Shown one piece after another: positions 54,125-63,958 of a stretch of 64,000 nt of DNA. Both the position numbers and the translations under genes were made by a program. The notes beneath the pieces are model-generated. The model was not told where the DNA came from. It was given only the letters and a program-made list of their open reading frames with translations, and ran no database searches. This DNA is from Rhizobium sp. 007. Lineage in GTDB: Bacteria > Pseudomonadota > Alphaproteobacteria > Rhizobiales > Rhizobiaceae. Each line of letters begins with the position of its first letter. Position 1 is the first letter of the stretch. The stretch covers positions 2,294,001 through 2,358,000 of the forward strand of contig NZ_CP064187.1 of NCBI RefSeq assembly GCF_015353075.1, written 5' to 3'.

Positions 54125-55822
54125 ATGACCACCAAGCTCGAACGCCTCATCGACCAGGGCACAGGCCGCCTGCCGGCCGATATCGTTTTGAAAGGCGGAC
54201 GTTTCTTCGATCTCGTGACCGGCGAGCTGGTCGAATCCGACATCGCCATCGGCAGCGATCGCATCGTCGGGACCTGCGGCACATATGAGGGAGAAACCGA
54301 GATCGTCATCTCCGGCAAGATCGTCGTTCCAGGTTTCATCGACACGCATCTCCACATCGAATCCTCGCTCGTCACGCCGCATGAATTCGACCGCTGCGTT
54401 CTGCCCTATGGCGTCACCACCGCCATCTGCGATCCGCACGAGATCGCCAATGTGCTCGGCACCGACGGTATCCAGTTCTTCCTCGATTCGGCGCTCGAAA
54501 CGATCATGGATATCCGCGTCCAGCTCTCCTCCTGCGTGCCCGCCACACATCTTGAGACATCCGGGGCGGATCTGCCGATCGAGAGGCTCCTGCCCTTCCG
54601 CGATCATCCCAAGGTCATCGGCCTTGCGGAATTCATGAATTTCCCAGGCGTGATCCACAAGGACCCGGTCTGCATGGAAAAGCTCGAAGCGTTCCAGGGC
54701 AGCCATATCGACGGCCACGCGCCATTGTTGCGCGGGATAAACCTCAACGGCTACCTCGCGGCCGGAATCCGCACCGAGCATGAATGCACGACCGCAGCAG
54801 AGGCCCTCGAAAAGATCAGCAAGGGCATGCAGATCCTCGTCCGCGAAGGTTCGGTCTCGAAGGACCTGAAGGCCTTGATGCCGATCATCACCGAGCGTCT
54901 ATCGCCCTATCTCGCGCTTTGCACCGACGACCGCAATCCGCTCGACATCGCCGAGCAGGGCCATCTCGACTACATGATCCGCACCGCGATCGCGAGCGGT
55001 GTCGAGCCGCTTGCGATCTACCGCGCCGCCTCGATCTCCGCCGCCCGCGCCTTCGGATTGATGGATCGCGGCCTCATCGCGCCTGGCTGGCGCGCCGATC
55101 TCGCCGTCATCGATAGCCTGGAGCGCTGCAAAGCCGAGATCGTCTTTTCTGCCGGCCGCCGCGTCAGCGATGAACTCTTCGCCACCCGCAAACCGGTTGC
55201 GCCAGTGGGTCTCGACAGCGTGAAGGCGCGACCCGTCAACGCCGCTCATTTCGGCGTCCCGGCCACCGAAGGCGAGACGCCGGTCATCGGCGTCACCCCC
55301 GGCAAGATCATCACCGAATTTCGACGGCACCGCCTTCCGGCAAAGGGAAACCAGACGGGCATCGACCTAGAAAACGACATCATCAAGGTCGCCGTCATCG
55401 AGCGTCACGGCAAGAACGGCAACCACGCCAACGGCTTCGTCCAGGGCTTTGGCCTAAAGAAAGGAGCGATCGCCTCCACCGTCGGCCATGACAGCCACAA
55501 CATCTGTGTCGTCGGCGTCAGCGAGGAGGACATGGCGTGCGCGGCCAACCGCCTCGGCGAAATCAAAGGCGGCTTCGTGGTCGTCGAGGACGGCAAGGTG
55601 ACCGGCGAAATCGCCCTCCCCGTCGCCGGCCTGATGAGCCTCGAGCCTTACGAAAAGGTCCGCGACACTCTCCACCATCTCCGCAAGGCAGCCTACGCGC
55701 TCGGCGCAACGCTGGAAGAGCCGTTCCTTCAGCTCGCCTTCCTGCCCCTGCCCGTGATCCCGCACCTGAAGATTTCGGACCGGGGCATGGTGGACGTGGA
55801 TCGATTTGTGCTGATCGGGTGA
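54125..55822 (+). CDS. ade: Adenine deaminase
   Basis: Binuclear-metal amidohydrolase that converts adenine to hypoxanthine. 565 residues. HTHLHIES-type metal block ([18 protein letters not shown]), later [10 protein letters not shown], and a C-terminal adenine-deaminase domain ([34 protein letters not shown]) place it in this family rather than adenosine deaminases. ATG 54125 is preferred to 54119 because GAGG is then six bases away. Single gene after the LivK-like terminator. Role: purine salvage. Confidence 0.94.
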   Translation: MTTKLERLIDQGTGRLPADIVLKGGRFFDLVTGELVESDIAIGSDRIVGTCGTYEGETEIVISGKIVVPGFIDTHLHIESSLVTPHEFDRCVLPYGVTTAICDPHEIANVLGTDGIQFFLDSALETIMDIRVQLSSCVPATHLETSGADLPIERLLPFRDHPKVIGLAEFMNFPGVIHKDPVCMEKLEAFQGSHIDGHAPLLRGINLNGYLAAGIRTEHECTTAAEALEKISKGMQILVREGSVSKDLKALMPIITERLSPYLALCTDDRNPLDIAEQGHLDYMIRTAIASGVEPLAIYRAASISAARAFGLMDRGLIAPGWRADLAVIDSLERCKAEIVFSAGRRVSDELFATRKPVAPVGLDSVKARPVNAAHFGVPATEGETPVIGVTPGKIITEFRRHRLPAKGNQTGIDLENDIIKVAVIERHGKNGNHANGFVQGFGLKKGAIASTVGHDSHNICVVGVSEEDMACAANRLGEIKGGFVVVEDGKVTGEIALPVAGLMSLEPYEKVRDTLHHLRKAAYALGATLEEPFLQLAFLPLPVIPHLKISDRGMVDVDRFVLIG

Positions 55823-56135
55823 AAGGCATTTTGGCGAATGAAAAGCAAACCGCTAACTTTTCATGCGGGAATGACGCGCGGAACACGCCACCGCAGAGTT
55901 CTTGAAAGTATAGGAGGCTTGACGGAGGAGCGGGTTCGAAGTGGCCGACGGGAGCTTTCCTTTGCTGAAATCGGATCCGAAGCACCCATCTTTGCATTTC
56001 AAAAACCTTGGCTGTTTCTGGTCCGCACGCGTCGGCTCCTCCTGGAGGACCTTGGCTTGCCGAGATGGCGACAGCGTCATCGGTTCACATGCCGATTACG
56101 AAAAGCCCTTGAAGTGATGCCTGCGACCGCCTGCG
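55823..56135. other. Intergenic region after ade
   Basis: 313 bases between two convergent genes. I see no supported gene, hairpin or repeat here; the longer reading frames on both strands have no recognisable similarity. Confidence 0.45.
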
Positions 56136-57773
56136 TCAAATCCGGCTACAAATCGCGCTTAGCGCTTCAAGCTGGATCGATTCCCCGCCAGCCAATCCGC
56201 CAGAGCCCGGCATATCGACGTGCTCGCCAAGCGTCATTCCCACGGGCAATCTAAACTCCGCCCACTTGCGGGTCAGGTTGAAGACGAAGAGCAGTTTCTC
56301 GCCATTTTTCTCGCGCGTGAATGCCAATAGATCCTGATTTGTACCGATGAATTCCATATCGCCGTCAAGCAACGCTGGATGCCGCTTCCGGAATTCCAGC
56401 ATCTGGCGATAATGAGTGAGTACCGAGTTTACGTCCTCTTCTTGCGTATCGACGGAAAGGGCTGCCTGCTCGTAGGGAACAGGCAGCCAGCTTTTCTCTG
56501 CCGAGGTAAAGCCTGCATGCGCCTTGCCGGCCTCCCAGGGCATCGGTGTGCGGCATCCGTCGCGGCCCTTGAAGGCGGGCCAGAAGCGGATGCCGTAAGG
56601 ATCGCGCAGATCCTCGAAGGCAAGTTCCGCTTCGGCAAGTCCCAGCTCTTCGCCCTGATAAAGGCAGATCGAGCCGCGCAGCGCCGCCAGCACGGAAATT
56701 GCCAGCTTGGCGATCATCGGCCGCTCCTCCTCGGCTTTTGCAAACCGGCTCACATGGCGCTTGACGTCATGGTTGGAGAAGGCCCAGCACACCCAGCCGT
56801 CGACAACCGTCTTTTGAAAGGTCTCGACGCAGTTGCGGATATGCGCGGCCGTGAAATCCGGTCCGAGCAGATCGAAGGTGTAGCACATGTGCAGCTTGTC
56901 GCCGCCGCTCGTATAGGCCGCGACGGTCTTCAGCGACCGCGCGCCGTCACCGACCTCGCCGACCGTCGCTCGCGCTTCATATTGATTGAGCAGCGTCCGC
57001 AAGCGCTTCAGGAAATCGAGGTTTTCCGGCTGCGTCTTGTCGTGGAGATGGTTCTGCATGCCGTAGGGGTTGCTGTCTGGCGCATCGAGACCGCCGTCGC
57101 TCGTATCCGGCTCATGGGGGGGATTGTCGCGAAGCAGCTTGTCGCAGAAGTAATAGTTGACCGTATCGAGTCGGAAGCCGTCGACGCCGCGGTCGAGCCA
57201 GAACTTCACGGTCTTCAGCACCGCATCCTGGACTTCCCTGTTGTGGAAGTTGAGGTCCGGCTGCGAGGTCAAGAAATTGTGTTGGTAATATTGGCGCCGC
57301 ACGCCATCCCATTCCCAGCCCGGTCCGCCGAAGATCGAAAGCCAGTTGTTCGGCGCCGTGCCGTCGCGCTTCGGGTCGGCCCAGACATACCAGTCCGCCT
57401 TGGGATTCGTGCGGCTCGAGCGGCTTTCGACAAACCACGGATGCTGATCGGACGTATGCGAGATCACCTGGTCGATGATGACTTTTAACCCCAGCGAATG
57501 GGCGACAGCCATCATCTCGTCGAAATCTTCGAGCGTCCCGAAGATCGGATCGACGTCGCAGTAGTCCGAGACGTCGTAGCCCATGTCAGCCATCGGCGAT
57601 TTGAAGAAGGGCGAGAGCCAGATCGCATCGACGCCGAGCTTGGCGATATGCGGGAGGCGGCGGGTAATGCCCTTGAGGTCGCCGAGACCGTCGCTGTTCG
57701 TATCCTGAAACGACCGTGGATAAACCTGATAGATGACCGCACCCCGCCACCAGTCCGCTGCCTGTATCGCCAT
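56136..57773 (-). CDS. aglA: Alpha-glucosidase (GH13)
   Basis: Hydrolyses alpha-glucosidic bonds in short oligosaccharides or glucosides; 545 residues. TIM-barrel regions: DAIWLSPFFKSPMADMGYDV, nucleophile Asp in DGFRLDTVNYYF, acid Glu in ATVGEVGDG and the third carboxylate in FSNHDVKR. Cytoplasmic (no signal peptide), so sugars must be imported first; no agl transporter lies beside it. Start ATG 57773 after GGAGAAT; GTG 57806 would add 11 residues. The symbol is by family resemblance to rhizobial AglA. Confidence 0.88.
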   Translation of the reverse strand: MAIQAADWWRGAVIYQVYPRSFQDTNSDGLGDLKGITRRLPHIAKLGVDAIWLSPFFKSPMADMGYDVSDYCDVDPIFGTLEDFDEMMAVAHSLGLKVIIDQVISHTSDQHPWFVESRSSRTNPKADWYVWADPKRDGTAPNNWLSIFGGPGWEWDGVRRQYYQHNFLTSQPDLNFHNREVQDAVLKTVKFWLDRGVDGFRLDTVNYYFCDKLLRDNPPHEPDTSDGGLDAPDSNPYGMQNHLHDKTQPENLDFLKRLRTLLNQYEARATVGEVGDGARSLKTVAAYTSGGDKLHMCYTFDLLGPDFTAAHIRNCVETFQKTVVDGWVCWAFSNHDVKRHVSRFAKAEEERPMIAKLAISVLAALRGSICLYQGEELGLAEAELAFEDLRDPYGIRFWPAFKGRDGCRTPMPWEAGKAHAGFTSAEKSWLPVPYEQAALSVDTQEEDVNSVLTHYRQMLEFRKRHPALLDGDMEFIGTNQDLLAFTREKNGEKLLFVFNLTRKWAEFRLPVGMTLGEHVDMPGSGGLAGGESIQLEALSAICSRI

Positions 57774-57963
57774 TGCCGGATTCTCCGCGCCATTCGAAAT
57801 GCGCACAGACTAAAGCCCGGAAAACAAAAAACAACTGCGCCGATGACCTCTTTTGGGCGGGACGCGCATAGCAAAGAAAACGCCGCCTACGGGCTTGTCC
57901 ACACCTTGAGCAACCCTCTTTCATTGGGGGTTGCAACGCCAAACCTTTGCGATAAGGTGCGCA

Positions 57964-57986
57964 TTGACTTGCACGTAACAGGTCAA
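57964..57986. promoter_or_regulatory. Imperfect inverted repeat upstream of oppA
   Basis: TTGACTTG (57964-57971) and CAGGTCAA (57979-57986), 7 of 8 bases complementary with a 7-base spacer, 56 bases before the oppA start. The first arm also resembles a -35 box. Candidate operator for the opp operon. Confidence 0.45.
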
Positions 57987-58041
57987 AAACCGGGAACAAA
58001 TGACTAAGAATAGGCAAAAAAGCCTGGAAAGGTGGCCCAAT

Positions 58042-59622
58042 ATGACCCATACAACGAAAAAATTTCTAGCCTCAGCAATGCTTGGCACATTACTGGCTTT
58101 CTCGGCCCACGCGGCCACGCTCAATATCCACAATGGCGGCGATCCGGCATCGCTCGATCCGCAAAAGCTCTCCGGCGACTGGGAGAATCGCATTGCCGGC
58201 GACATCTTCGAAGGACTCGTGGCCGAAGATGCTAAGCTCAATCCGATTCCGGGCCAGGCCCAAAGCTGGACCGTTTCGGACGACGGCAAAGTCTACACCT
58301 TCAAGCTGCGCGACGGCATCAAGTGGTCCGACGGCCAGCCGGTAACGGCCGGAGACTTCGTCTTCGCCTTCCAGCGCCTCATGGACCCGAAGAATGCCGC
58401 CGACTACGCCTATCTGCAGTTCACCATCAAGAATGCCGAAAAGATCAACAAGGGCGAGATCACCGATATCAACCAGCTCGGCGTCAAGGCAATCGACGAT
58501 AAGACGCTCGAGATTACGCTCGAAGCCCCGACGCCGTATTTCATCGGCGCGCTGACTCACTACACCGCATATCCGCTGCCGAAACATGTCGTCGAAGCCA
58601 AGGGCGCGGACTGGGTCAAGATCGGCAACATCGTCACCAACGGCCCCTACAAGCCCGTCGAGTGGGTACCTGGCTCGCACGTTACAACCGTCAAGAATGA
58701 CCAATATTATGGTGTCAAAGATCTGAAGATCGACGGCGCGAAGTTCTTCGTGCTTGAAGACCAGGAAGCCGCGCTGAAGCGCTACCGCGCCGGCGAGTTC
58801 GACATCCTTACGGACTTCCCGACGGATCAGTACGAATGGATGAAGAAGAACCTGCCCGGTCAGGCGCACGTGGCGCCGTTTTCCGGCCTCTATTACTACG
58901 TGATCAACTCGAGCAAGCCGCCGTTCAGCGACAAGCGCGTCCGCCAGGCTCTTTCCATGGCGATCAATCGCGAGGTCATCGGCCCGCAGATTCTCGGAAC
59001 GGGTGAACTGCCCGCTTATTCGTGGGTGCCGCCGGGTACGGCCAACTACGGCGAGCCGGCCTACGTATCCTGGAAGGACTTGCCCTACAGCGAGAAGGTC
59101 GTCGAAGCGAAGAAACTGCTTACGGAAGCAGGTTTCGGCCCTGACCATCCCCTAACGGCACAGCTCAAGTACAACACCAATGACAACCACAAGCGCATCG
59201 CCGTGGCGATTGCCGCCATGTGGAAGCCGCTCGGCGTGAATATCGAACTCGTCAACGCCGAGACCAAGGTGCATTATGATCAGCTGAAAAGTGGCGAAGT
59301 GGAAATCGGCCGCGCCGGCTGGCTTGCCGATTACAACGATCCGGACAACTTCCTGAACCTGCTCGTTAGCGGCGTTCAGATGAATTATGGCCGCTGGTCC
59401 AGCCCTGAATACGACAAGCTGATCAAGGAAGGCAACGCGCAGACGGATCTGGCCAAGCGCGCCGAAATCTTCAAGAAGGCTGAGCAGCTGGCGCTGGACG
59501 ATTCCGCCGCCTTGCCGATCTACTATTACGTCTCGAAGAACGTCGTCTCGCCGAAGATCGAGGGCTTCGTCGACAATGTGCAGGACATCCACCGTACGCG
59601 CTGGCTGTCGATGAAAGAGTAA
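58042..59622 (+). CDS. oppA: Oligopeptide ABC transporter, binding protein
   Basis: Periplasmic peptide-binding protein, 526 residues, with signal peptide (KKFLASAMLGTLLAFSAHA). SBP family 5 landmarks: NIHNGGDPASLDPQKLSGDW, the YTFKLRDGIKWSDGQPVTAG block and INREVIGPQILG. Start ATG 58042 follows GGAAAGGTGG; an in-frame ATG at 58000 adds 14 residues before the signal. First gene of oppABCDF, with a stem-loop before oppB that should favour high OppA levels. Confidence 0.93.
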   Translation: MTHTTKKFLASAMLGTLLAFSAHAATLNIHNGGDPASLDPQKLSGDWENRIAGDIFEGLVAEDAKLNPIPGQAQSWTVSDDGKVYTFKLRDGIKWSDGQPVTAGDFVFAFQRLMDPKNAADYAYLQFTIKNAEKINKGEITDINQLGVKAIDDKTLEITLEAPTPYFIGALTHYTAYPLPKHVVEAKGADWVKIGNIVTNGPYKPVEWVPGSHVTTVKNDQYYGVKDLKIDGAKFFVLEDQEAALKRYRAGEFDILTDFPTDQYEWMKKNLPGQAHVAPFSGLYYYVINSSKPPFSDKRVRQALSMAINREVIGPQILGTGELPAYSWVPPGTANYGEPAYVSWKDLPYSEKVVEAKKLLTEAGFGPDHPLTAQLKYNTNDNHKRIAVAIAAMWKPLGVNIELVNAETKVHYDQLKSGEVEIGRAGWLADYNDPDNFLNLLVSGVQMNYGRWSSPEYDKLIKEGNAQTDLAKRAEIFKKAEQLALDDSAALPIYYYVSKNVVSPKIEGFVDNVQDIHRTRWLSMKE

Positions 59623-59629
59623 GGAAAAC

Positions 59630-59658
59630 GGCCCTTCCCGCGCTCTGCGGGTAGGGCC
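59630..59658 (+). repeat. Stem-loop in the oppA-oppB gap
   Basis: GGCCCT (59630-59635) with AGGGCC (59653-59658) and CCCGC (59637-59641) with GCGGG (59647-59651), interrupted by one T/T mismatch: 11 pairs in all. No T run, so it is likely an mRNA-stabilising or partial-termination element inside the operon. Confidence 0.7.
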
Positions 59659-59669
59659 GGTCCACGATC

Positions 59670-60593
59670 ATGATCAAATATGCACTCCGTCGATTGCTGT
59701 CGACGATCCCCGTTCTCTGGATCGCCGTCACAGCCTGCTTTTTCGTTTTGCGCCTTGCCCCCGGCGGCCCCTTCGATGGCGAAAGGCCATTGCCGCCGGT
59801 CATCATGAAGAACCTTGCGGCCCACTACAATCTGGATAAGCCGCTGATCCAGCAGTATATGATCTATGTCGGCGACCTGCTGAAAGGCGATCTTGGCCCG
59901 TCTTTCGCCAGCGAAGATTTCACCGTCGGGCAGCAGATCATGATCGGCCTGCCCTATACCTTCACGATCGGCACGGCCGCCTTCCTGCTCGCCATCCTTG
60001 TCGGCGTCACCGTCGGCTGTCTTGGGGCGCTCTACCAGAACAAGACGCCCGACTATATCCTGGGCGCACTCATTCTGATCGGTGTCGTGCTTCCCAACTT
60101 CCTGATCGCCCCGATCCTGCAGCTCGTTTTCGGTATCCGTCTCGGATGGCTTCCAGTCGGCGGCTGGGGTGACGGCTCCTTCAAGTTCCTTGTCATGCCG
60201 ATCGTCGTTCTGGCGCTGCCGCATGCCGGCCGCATATCGCGCATCACCCGCGGCTCGATGATCGAGGTCATGAACCAGAACTTTATCCGGACCGCCAAGG
60301 CAAAAGGCATCGGTCCGCGCCTGACGGTCATGCGCCACGCGCTGAAACCCGCCATGATGCCCGTCGTCTCCTATCTCGGACCGGCGGCAAGCTATCTTCT
60401 CACCGGCTCGCTGGTTGTCGAGAGCGTCTTCGGACTGCCCGGCATCGGCCGCTATTTCATCACTGCAGCGCTGAACCGCGACTACGGCATGGTTCTCGGA
60501 ACGGTCATCTTCTACATGGTGCTGATCGTCTTCCTCAACCTTCTCGTCGACATCGCCTATGCGTGGCTCGATCCGAAAGTGAGAAACCGATGA
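59670..60593 (+). CDS. oppB: Oligopeptide ABC transporter permease OppB
   Basis: Inner-membrane permease, 307 residues, about six helices; N-terminal MIKYALRRLLSTIPVLWIAV is the OppB/DppB signature region. EAA-type loop is RTAKAKGIGPRLTVMRHALK. Its stop overlaps the oppC start (ATGA). Confidence 0.94.
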   Translation: MIKYALRRLLSTIPVLWIAVTACFFVLRLAPGGPFDGERPLPPVIMKNLAAHYNLDKPLIQQYMIYVGDLLKGDLGPSFASEDFTVGQQIMIGLPYTFTIGTAAFLLAILVGVTVGCLGALYQNKTPDYILGALILIGVVLPNFLIAPILQLVFGIRLGWLPVGGWGDGSFKFLVMPIVVLALPHAGRISRITRGSMIEVMNQNFIRTAKAKGIGPRLTVMRHALKPAMMPVVSYLGPAASYLLTGSLVVESVFGLPGIGRYFITAALNRDYGMVLGTVIFYMVLIVFLNLLVDIAYAWLDPKVRNR

Positions 60594-61507
60594 TCCTCAA
60601 CCCCGCAAGACGCGAGCTTCTCGCTGCCGAGTTGCTGCAGGCCGAAGGCCTAGCCCCCGAAGGCCGTTCGCTCACCAAGGATGCGCTTCGGCGCCTGTCA
60701 CGCAACAAGGCCGCGGTGATCTCCATCGCGGTGCTGGCGCTGCTCGTCCTCCTCGCCTTCCTCGGCCCTTACTTCATTCCCTTCAACTATGAAGATCCGG
60801 ACTGGGCCGCCTTCCGCACGCCCCCGGACTTTGCAAGCGGGCATTACTTCGGCACCGATCCGAACGGCCGCGATCTTCTGGCCCGCGTGCTTTACGGCAC
60901 CCGTGTCTCGCTTGCCGTCGCGCTGACGGCAACCGTCGTCTCCGTCGTCATCGGCGTGCTCTACGGCGCCGTCTCCGGCTATATCGGCGGCAGGCTGGAT
61001 TCGGTCATGATGCGTTTCGTCGATATCATGTATGCCCTCCCCTACATCCTGTTCGTCATCCTGCTGATGGTGATCTTCGGCCGTAACGTCTATCTGCTCT
61101 TCGCCGCGATAGGCGCGCTGGAGTGGCTGACCATGGCCCGCATCGTCCGCGGCCAGACGCTGTCGATCAAGCAGCGCGAATTCATCGAGGCTGCACGCGC
61201 CTCGGGGCAGAGGCCTTTCAAGATCATCCTCAAGCACGTCATTCCGAACCTGGTCGGCCCGGTGGTCATCTTTGCGGCACTCACCGTTCCCGAAATCATC
61301 GCCACGGAGAGTTTCCTTTCCTATCTCGGCTTCGGCGTTCAGGAGCCGCTGACCTCGCTTGGCACGCTGATTGCCGAAGGCACCGATGCAATGGAGAGCA
61401 TGCCCTGGCTGCTGGTCTTCCCGGCAAGCTTCCTCGTCGCCCTGCTGCTCAGCCTGCTCTTCATCGGCGACGGCCTGCGCGACGCGTTCGACCCGAAGGA
61501 TCGCTAA
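60590..61507 (+). CDS. oppC: Oligopeptide ABC transporter permease OppC
   Basis: Second permease, 305 residues. N-terminal cytosolic tail (MILNPARRELLAAELLQAEG) then helices from residue 45; GTDPNGRDLLARVLYGTRVS is typical of OppC/DppC. EAA loop EAARASGQRPFKIILKHVIP. Starts inside the oppB stop and ends two bases before oppD. Confidence 0.94.
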   Translation: MILNPARRELLAAELLQAEGLAPEGRSLTKDALRRLSRNKAAVISIAVLALLVLLAFLGPYFIPFNYEDPDWAAFRTPPDFASGHYFGTDPNGRDLLARVLYGTRVSLAVALTATVVSVVIGVLYGAVSGYIGGRLDSVMMRFVDIMYALPYILFVILLMVIFGRNVYLLFAAIGALEWLTMARIVRGQTLSIKQREFIEAARASGQRPFKIILKHVIPNLVGPVVIFAALTVPEIIATESFLSYLGFGVQEPLTSLGTLIAEGTDAMESMPWLLVFPASFLVALLLSLLFIGDGLRDAFDPKDR

Positions 61508-61509
61508 CG

Positions 61510-62502
61510 ATGACCGACAACCTTCTCGAACTCAAAGACTACTCGATCACCTTCGAAACGCCGGACGGCCAGGTGAAGGCCGTCTCCAACATGAACCTCA
61601 CGATCAAGCGCGGCGAGCGCATCGCGATCGTCGGCGAGTCCGGCTCCGGCAAAAGCCAGACTTTCCTTGGCATCATGGGATTGCTCGCCAAAAACGGCAA
61701 GACCAGCGGCCAGGCGCTACTCGAAGGCAGGGATGTGCTGTCGCTGAAGCCACGAGAACTCGATCAGGTGCGCGGCAAGGACATGGCCATGGTCTTCCAG
61801 GATCCCATGACCGCCTTGAATCCGTCTCTCAGGATTTCCCGCCAACTGACGGAACAGCTTGAGGTTCATCGCGGTTTCACGGCGCGCGCAGCCTCTGCCG
61901 AAGCGCTCGACATGCTGAAGCGGGTCGGCATCCCCGACCCCACGCGCCGCTTCAACCTTTATCCGCACGAGCTCTCGGGAGGCATGCGCCAGCGCATCGT
62001 GATTGCCATGGCACTGCTCACCAAGCCGAAGCTCCTGATTGCCGACGAGCCCACCACCGCGCTCGATGTCACTATCCAGGCGCAGATCCTCGATCTCTTC
62101 AACGATCTGACGGCCGAGATGAATACGGCGCTCGCGATGATCACCCACGATCTTGGCGTCGTTGCCGGCCTCGCCGATCGCGTCGCGGTCATGTATGCCG
62201 GCCGCATCGTCGAGGAAGCGCCGGTCGATGAGCTCTTTGAAAATCCGGCACATCCCTATACGGCGGCGCTGCACGCAGCGATCCCGCGCCCGGACCAGGA
62301 CGTCGACCAGCTCGTCGTCATTCCCGGGCGGCCGCCGAACCTGCAGCACCTGCCGAAGGGCTGCAACTTCTCGCCGCGCTGTCCCAAGGTAGAAGACGAT
62401 TGCATCGATCGTCCGCCGCCGCTCGAAACGCTTTCACCACGCCATTGCGCAGCCTGCTTCCACCCCTTCCCGCGTATCGAGGAGCTTCTCAATCATGGCT
62501 GA
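61510..62502 (+). CDS. oppD: Oligopeptide ABC transporter ATPase OppD
   Basis: 330-residue ATPase. Walker A GESGSGKS, signature LSGGMRQRIVIAMAL, Walker B LLIADEPTTALD, switch MITHDLGVVAGLAD, and the C-terminal oligopeptide-type cysteine region (GCNFSPRCPKVEDDC; HCAACF) that binds an iron-sulfur cluster in relatives. Overlaps oppF by eight bases. Confidence 0.94.
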   Translation: MTDNLLELKDYSITFETPDGQVKAVSNMNLTIKRGERIAIVGESGSGKSQTFLGIMGLLAKNGKTSGQALLEGRDVLSLKPRELDQVRGKDMAMVFQDPMTALNPSLRISRQLTEQLEVHRGFTARAASAEALDMLKRVGIPDPTRRFNLYPHELSGGMRQRIVIAMALLTKPKLLIADEPTTALDVTIQAQILDLFNDLTAEMNTALAMITHDLGVVAGLADRVAVMYAGRIVEEAPVDELFENPAHPYTAALHAAIPRPDQDVDQLVVIPGRPPNLQHLPKGCNFSPRCPKVEDDCIDRPPPLETLSPRHCAACFHPFPRIEELLNHG

Positions 62503-63478
62503 ACGATCGCTGTTGAGGGTCGAGAACCTGACGACCCAGTTCGAACTGCCCTCCAAAGGTTTCTTCAAGCCGCCGGTGATGCTGACGGCCGTCAACAATG
62601 TCAGCTTCGACTTGAAGGAGGGCCGCACGCTCGGCATCGTCGGCGAATCCGGCTGCGGAAAGTCCACGCTCGGCCGCTCCATCCTGCGGCTCCTACGCTC
62701 GCAGGAGGGCCGCATCCTCTGGCAGGGCCGCAACCTGCTGGACCTGTCGGACGAGGAGATGCGCGCCGCGCGCCGCGACATGCAGATCATCTTCCAGGAT
62801 CCGATCGCATCGCTCGACCCGCGCATGACGGTCGGCGACATCATCGCCGAGCCGCTGACCGTCTTCGAGCCGAAACTTTCCAAAGCGCAGCGCCTCGAAC
62901 GTGTGCGCGAGATCATGAGTGCTGTCGGCCTCGTGCCGGAAATGATCAACCGCTACCCGCATGAGTTTTCCGGCGGTCAGGCACAGCGCATCGGCATTGC
63001 CCGCGCGGTCGTGACAAGACCGAAGCTCATCATCTGCGACGAGCCGGTATCGGCCCTCGACGTTTCGATCCAGGGGCAGGTCATCACGCTCCTGCGCAAG
63101 CTCCGGAAAGAGTTCGGCCTGACGCTGATCTTCATCAGCCACGACCTTTCCGTCGTGCGGCTGATCTCGGACGACGTGCTGGTGCTCTATCTCGGCAAGG
63201 TAGTGGAAGCCGGCGATTGCCAGACGGTCTTCGAACATCCTGCGCACCCTTATACGCAGGCACTGTTTTCGGCCGCACCCATCCCCGATCCGAAGCTTGC
63301 CCGCCAGCGCACACGCATCCGCCTTCTGGGCGATCCGCCCTCGCCGCTGAACCCGCCGAAGGGCTGCGTCTTCTCGCCCCGCTGCTGGAAGGCGACGGAT
63401 ATCTGCCGGACAAAAATGCCGCCGACCGAGCATGTGCGCCCGGGTCAAACGGCAGCCTGTTACCATATGGACCGGTAA
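62495..63478 (+). CDS. oppF: Oligopeptide ABC transporter ATPase OppF
   Basis: 327-residue ATPase partner of OppD. Walker A GESGCGKST, signature FSGGQAQRIGIARA, Walker B LIICDEPVSALD, switch FISHDLSVVRLIS and the C-terminal CVFSPRCWKATDIC...C block. Ends the operon; a strong hairpin terminator follows. Confidence 0.94.
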   Translation: MAERSLLRVENLTTQFELPSKGFFKPPVMLTAVNNVSFDLKEGRTLGIVGESGCGKSTLGRSILRLLRSQEGRILWQGRNLLDLSDEEMRAARRDMQIIFQDPIASLDPRMTVGDIIAEPLTVFEPKLSKAQRLERVREIMSAVGLVPEMINRYPHEFSGGQAQRIGIARAVVTRPKLIICDEPVSALDVSIQGQVITLLRKLRKEFGLTLIFISHDLSVVRLISDDVLVLYLGKVVEAGDCQTVFEHPAHPYTQALFSAAPIPDPKLARQRTRIRLLGDPPSPLNPPKGCVFSPRCWKATDICRTKMPPTEHVRPGQTAACYHMDR

Positions 63479-63529
63479 ATCGCGTCCGCTCTGGGTCAGC
63501 TCGCGCGCAACACGCGCGTTGCCCAGCGC

Positions 63530-63564
63530 CTGCCCCGGAGCGGAACAATCGCGCTCCGGGGCAG
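63530..63564 (+). terminator. Strong hairpin after the opp operon
   Basis: CTGCCCCGGAGCG (63530-63542) and CGCTCCGGGGCAG (63552-63564), perfect 13-bp stem with a 9-base loop, followed by TTCT. The U run is short, so it may work with Rho. Confidence 0.75.
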
Positions 63565-63616
63565 TTCTCCCTTACACAAGCATGCGGGTCACAGCAGGGT
63601 TCCGAAGGAGGAGAAA

Positions 63617-63958
63617 TTGCTCAAGCTGATATCCAATGCCGGCCTTGTGCTGGCGCTCACACTCGGGGGCGCTGTCGCGCCCGCGTCCTTTGCTCAGGCT
63701 CAGGACGTCCAGTTCCGTATCGGCCCGGACGGTGTGCGTATCTACGAACGCGATCGCGATCGCTATGATCGTTATCGCGACGACGACCGCCGGGGCTGCA
63801 GCCCGCGCGAGGCACAAATCGCCGCTCGCGATTCCGGCCTTCGCCGGCCTGAGGTCGTCCGTGTGACGAGGCGCAGCGTCACGGTGCAAGGCTGGACCCG
63901 TTATGGCCCGGACCGCATCGTCTTCGCCAACCGCCGCGGCTGCCCGGAGATCGGATAG
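63617..63958 (+). CDS. Small secreted hypothetical protein, 113 aa
   Basis: TTG start after GGAGGAGA. Signal peptide (LKLISNAGLVLALTLGGAVA, cleavage after AQA near residue 28), then an Arg/Asp-rich segment (RIYERDRDRYDRYRDDDRRG), and a C-terminal part with CSPREAQIAARDSGLRRPEV and GCPEIG, two Cys in all. Resembles small periplasmic/secreted proteins common in rhizobia; function unknown. It follows the opp terminator and is probably separate. Confidence 0.7.
   Translation: MLKLISNAGLVLALTLGGAVAPASFAQAQDVQFRIGPDGVRIYERDRDRYDRYRDDDRRGCSPREAQIAARDSGLRRPEVVRVTRRSVTVQGWTRYGPDRIVFANRRGCPEIG

Noticed and set aside
55838..56254. Open frame of 138 codons after ade
   Set aside because: Arg-rich shadow translation, overlaps the alpha-glucosidase gene on the other strand, no ribosome site.
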